Assembly: GCA_016207445.1 (NCBI GenBank)
Contig: JACQPS010000074.1
Location: 1-7,684, forward strand
Direction of reading: 5' to 3'
DNA length: 7,684 nt
From: Gemmatimonadota bacterium
Lineage (GTDB): Bacteria > Gemmatimonadota > Gemmatimonadetes > Longimicrobiales > RSA9
Below the pieces are notes generated by a model. That model was not told the DNA's origin. It worked only from the letters and a program-made list of their open reading frames with translations, and did not search any database. The translations under genes and the position numbers were made by a program. Position 1 is the stretch's first letter. Each line of letters begins with the position of its first letter. This document shows positions 5,929 through 7,684 of the stretch, piece by piece.

Positions 5929-5944
5929 CGGAATAGGAATTGCA
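5929..5944 (+). promoter_or_regulatory. sigma54-like -24/-12 promoter element of the outer-membrane protein gene
   Basis: CGGAATAGGAATTGCA has GG (5930-5931) and GC (5942-5943) at the required 10-nt spacing, and the -12 part TTGCA is perfect. It shares 13 of 16 bases with the element at 3913-3928. The predicted start is near 5955, which leaves about 180 nt of leader before the ATG at 6138. It diverges from the aroF promoter, whose -35 lies only 28 bp away. Confidence 0.5.
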
Positions 5945-6039
5945 AACATATAGGGGTGTGAGCGCCGCCCGGATCCTGCGATTCCCCATGGGACTAGGCC
6001 GTGGCGGCGCCGCGCATCCGGCGACCAAAGCAGAGGAAT

Positions 6040-6087
6040 CGTGCGCTCCGTGCCGGGGGGGGGTAGTGCGACGGCGCGGAGCGCGCG
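6040..6087 (+). promoter_or_regulatory. long stem-loop in the leader of the outer-membrane protein gene
   Basis: Bases 6040-6055 pair with 6072-6087 over 16 consecutive positions, two of them G-U. The 16-nt loop contains eight of the nine G residues of the run at 6055-6063. The structure lies in the inferred 5' untranslated region, about 50 nt before the ATG. No T-tract follows, so it is not an intrinsic terminator. It may be a regulatory or stabilising RNA structure, though GC-rich DNA forms such stems fairly readily. Confidence 0.45.
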
Positions 6088-6137
6088 TGAGGCGCCGCGG
6101 GCGTGCGGCAGGGACCGTTTCGGAGGGGGAGCAGCGT

Positions 6138-7457
6138 ATGAGAGGCAGGGCACTGGTCGCGCTGGCGGCCGCACTGACGTTCGCCGTGCCGGGGCAGGCT
6201 CAGGAGTACCGGTTCGACCTGGGCGTGCACGGTGGGTTCGGCTGGTGGTCATGGATGCTGGATGACGAGCACCTGGGAAGCAACACGGAGGACATCAAGT
6301 TCGAATCCGGCTGGCTGACGGGCGCGCAGGCCACGCTGTGGCTGACGCGGAACATCGGCGTGCGCGCGAACTTCGGCTACACGGAGCGGCCCCTGGTGCT
6401 GGGCAGCTTCGACGAGCTCGACGACACCGACGTCAACAACATCATCGAGGATGTGAACCTGTGGAGCGGCAGCGGGGACGTCCTGCTCCGGTTCATGGGA
6501 CCGAATCCGCGCGAGTTCCTGGGGGTGGAGGCGCTGCCGTACCTCGCGCTGGGCGCGGGGGCGAAGTGGATCAATCCGCCCGCGGATGCGGCGGTGACCA
6601 CGGCGGACGGCGACACGAAGGAAGGAGCGCGCTTCCGGGATCCTCAGTCGGGGCGGAATTTCCTGCTGGCGGAGGAGGCGAAGTTCATGGGCCTGGCCGC
6701 GCTGGGCGTGGACGTGCGGCTGGCGCCGATGTTCGCGATCCGGCTCGAGGTGGGTGACCGGATCTTCGACGCGCCGCTGTACCTGCTGAACGCGACCGGG
6801 ACCGCGTTCGCCGAGGGCGGCGAGGAGGACATCGGCAACGTGACGCACGAGGTGTACGGGCAGCTCGGGCTGCACGTGCTGCTCGGCCTGGCGCGTCCGC
6901 AACCGGTGGCCGTGCTCGAGCCGGCGCCGCCGGCGCCGCTCGAGGAGACGATCACGGTTTGCGTGATCGACCCGACCGCGCCGGGCGGCCTGCGCACGCT
7001 GAGCGCGACCTTCGTGCCGAGCACGGGCGACACGCTCGTGGTCGTGAACGGCGAGCGCGTGACGCTGCGGAGTACGCTCGGCCACGTGATGGTGGCGCAG
7101 GACGCGGACTTCTTCGTGCGCGGCGAGCCGCTCAGGCTCCGCGTGGGCGACGAGCAGGTCGAGTTCGTGACCTTCGGCAACGCGCGCCTGATCGAGGCGA
7201 GCGATCTGGCCTTCCTCGGCACCGTGAACGGCCTGGCCGTGTACGCGGACGAGGAAGAGGTTCAGGACATCATGGAGGAGCTCGAGGAGCTGCGTGAAGC
7301 CCGGGGCTCCGACGACCTGGACGAGATCCTGGAAGAGCATGAGGACCTGCGCGAGGACTTCGAGGACATCGGCGTGCTGTACCTCCCGCTCCAGCCCACG
7401 GGTTGCGTGTTCCAGCCGCTGGAGCGCGTGGAGGAGGTGCGCAAGGTGCGTGGCTGA
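6138..7457 (+). CDS. outer-membrane beta-barrel protein with acidic C-terminal domain
   Basis: I recognise the type but not a named family. The ATG at 6138 follows a strong purine-rich site (GGAGGGGGAG, 6122-6131) and opens a Sec signal peptide, MRGRALVALAAALTFAVPGQA, with probable cleavage after Ala21. An open frame extends upstream but lacks signal-peptide or barrel character. Residues about 22-252 show alternating amphipathic strands (YRFDLGVHGGFGWW, AQATLWLTRNIGVRANFGY, LPYLALGAGAKW, AIRLEVGDRIF, YGQLGLHVLLGL) suited to a small OmpA-like barrel of about eight strands. A proline-rich linker (255-268) leads to a beta-rich domain (about 271-370) containing LSATFVPSTGDTLVVVNGER. Residues 371-410 are a charged helix with 22 of 40 residues Asp or Glu. 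The protein has only two cysteines, Cys275 and Cys423, which could bridge the C-terminal domain in the periplasm. The length is 439 residues. Its function is unknown; an OmpA-like PG-binding motif is not evident. Confidence 0.88.
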   Translation: MRGRALVALAAALTFAVPGQAQEYRFDLGVHGGFGWWSWMLDDEHLGSNTEDIKFESGWLTGAQATLWLTRNIGVRANFGYTERPLVLGSFDELDDTDVNNIIEDVNLWSGSGDVLLRFMGPNPREFLGVEALPYLALGAGAKWINPPADAAVTTADGDTKEGARFRDPQSGRNFLLAEEAKFMGLAALGVDVRLAPMFAIRLEVGDRIFDAPLYLLNATGTAFAEGGEEDIGNVTHEVYGQLGLHVLLGLARPQPVAVLEPAPPAPLEETITVCVIDPTAPGGLRTLSATFVPSTGDTLVVVNGERVTLRSTLGHVMVAQDADFFVRGEPLRLRVGDEQVEFVTFGNARLIEASDLAFLGTVNGLAVYADEEEVQDIMEELEELREARGSDDLDEILEEHEDLREDFEDIGVLYLPLQPTGCVFQPLERVEEVRKVRG

Positions 7458-7475
7458 GCGCCGCTCAGCCACGCA
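7447..7475. terminator. perfect 14-bp inverted repeat across the stop codon of the outer-membrane protein gene
   Basis: TGCGTGGCTGAGCG (7447-7460) and CGCTCAGCCACGCA (7462-7475) are exact complements around a single C. The TGA stop (7455-7457) lies in the left arm. It would form a stable RNA hairpin that could protect the 3' end or slow polymerase, but no T-tract follows, so it is not a canonical intrinsic terminator. Confidence 0.5.
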
Positions 7476-7529
7476 TCCCGAGGGCCGCAGGCCCGAGGGA
7501 TTCGGTGTGAGCGCCCGCGAGCTCGGGTG

Positions 7530-7595
7530 AGGGGTCAGGGGCGAGCCGGAACGTCGCTCCCTGATCCCTGACCCCTGATCCCTGTCCCCTTTTTT
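7530..7595 (+). terminator. probable terminator after the outer-membrane protein gene
   Basis: AGGGG at 7530-7534 onward pairs with CCCCT ending at 7590 over 11 positions with one mismatch (7530-7540 with 7580-7590). Five further T residues follow directly (7591-7595). The same left arm can also pair perfectly over 11 bp with 7566-7576, because the right side is a tandem repeat. The T-run and position after the gene support termination on the plus strand. Confidence 0.6.
7559..7586. repeat. tandem repeat of a 7-bp unit, four copies
   Basis: CCCTGAT, CCCTGAC, CCCTGAT and CCCTGTC follow each other without gaps, with CCC of a fifth unit after them. An inverted copy, GTCAGGG, lies at 7534-7540, so the repeat gives the terminator several possible stems. 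Confidence 0.8.
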
Positions 7596-7622
7596 GCGTG
7601 GCCCCGGTACCGTCCGTAAATT
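7594..7622 (+). promoter_or_regulatory. sigma70-type promoter of the truncated last gene
   Basis: TTGCGT (7594-7599) lies 17 bp from TAAATT (7617-7622). The predicted start near 7629 gives about 32 nt before the ATG at 7661. The -35 overlaps the T-tract of the preceding terminator. Confidence 0.5.
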
Positions 7623-7660
7623 AGCGCACTGTCAGCGAGGCGAGACCAGCGGGAGCGGGC

Positions 7661-7684
7661 ATGGGCAAAGCCGCGATGGCGAAG
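7661..7684 (+). CDS. start of an unidentified gene, cut by the window end
   Basis: Eight codons are visible, reading MGKAAMAK. GGGAG at 7651-7655 is five nt before the ATG and a promoter precedes it. The in-frame ATG at 7676 is an alternative start. Too little is present to assign a function. Confidence 0.5.

Noticed and set aside
4848..5945. Minus-strand open frame covering the aroF upstream region in another frame
   Set aside because: It runs out of frame through aroF and has an Arg/Gly-rich composition; it would also read through the terminator hairpin and the leader peptide.
5940..6137. N-terminal extension of the outer-membrane protein from an upstream ATG
   Set aside because: The extension is Arg/Gly-rich, would bury the signal peptide, and lacks a ribosome binding site comparable to the one before 6138.
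1..7684. Mobile elements, CRISPR arrays, tRNA or rRNA genes
   Set aside because: No transposase or integrase motif, spaced direct repeats, cloverleaf or rRNA signature was seen on either strand.

Overview
The window is very GC-rich DNA with strong G/C preference at third codon positions. It is bacterial and Gram-negative: it carries a secreted outer-membrane beta-barrel protein, an ArgR repressor and a type I-beta DAHP synthase. The combination suggests Gemmatimonadota or a similar high-GC environmental phylum, but that placement is inference. I see no tRNA, rRNA, CRISPR array, insertion sequence or other mobile element.

Layout. Positions 194-619 hold a small multi-pass membrane protein of unknown function. 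Then comes an arginine block on the plus strand: argR (674-1132), a clear sigma70-type promoter with an overlapping palindrome (candidate ARG box, 1185-1205), argG (1234-2466) and argH (2463-3848). argG and argH overlap by four bases and are probably translationally coupled. A sigma54-like -24/-12 element (3913-3928) precedes a 220-residue protein of unknown function (3984-4646) built from two copies of one unit. That gene converges on aroF (4643-5680, minus), and the two stop codons share the palindrome CTAG.

The best find is upstream of aroF. On the minus strand, a 31-codon leader peptide ORF (5768-5863) has Tyr or Phe at five of eight consecutive codons. It is followed by a perfect 12-bp stem with seven U residues (5703-5736) before the aroF ribosome binding site. 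A segment inside the leader can pair either with its own upstream neighbour or with the 5' arm of the terminator. This is the architecture of a ribosome-mediated attenuator that would tie DAHP synthase transcription to charged tRNA-Tyr and tRNA-Phe. The encoded enzyme is of the Thermotoga type, whose N-terminal domain mediates Tyr/Phe feedback inhibition, so both layers would sense the same end products.

Divergently from aroF, a second sigma54-like element (5929-5944, 13 of 16 bases identical to the first) and a 16-bp stem-loop with a G-rich loop precede an outer-membrane protein (6138-7457) with a barrel, a C-terminal domain and a strongly acidic helix. After it come a hairpin at the stop codon, a 7-bp tandem repeat that takes part in a probable terminator, a sigma70-type promoter and the first codons of a gene cut off by the window end.
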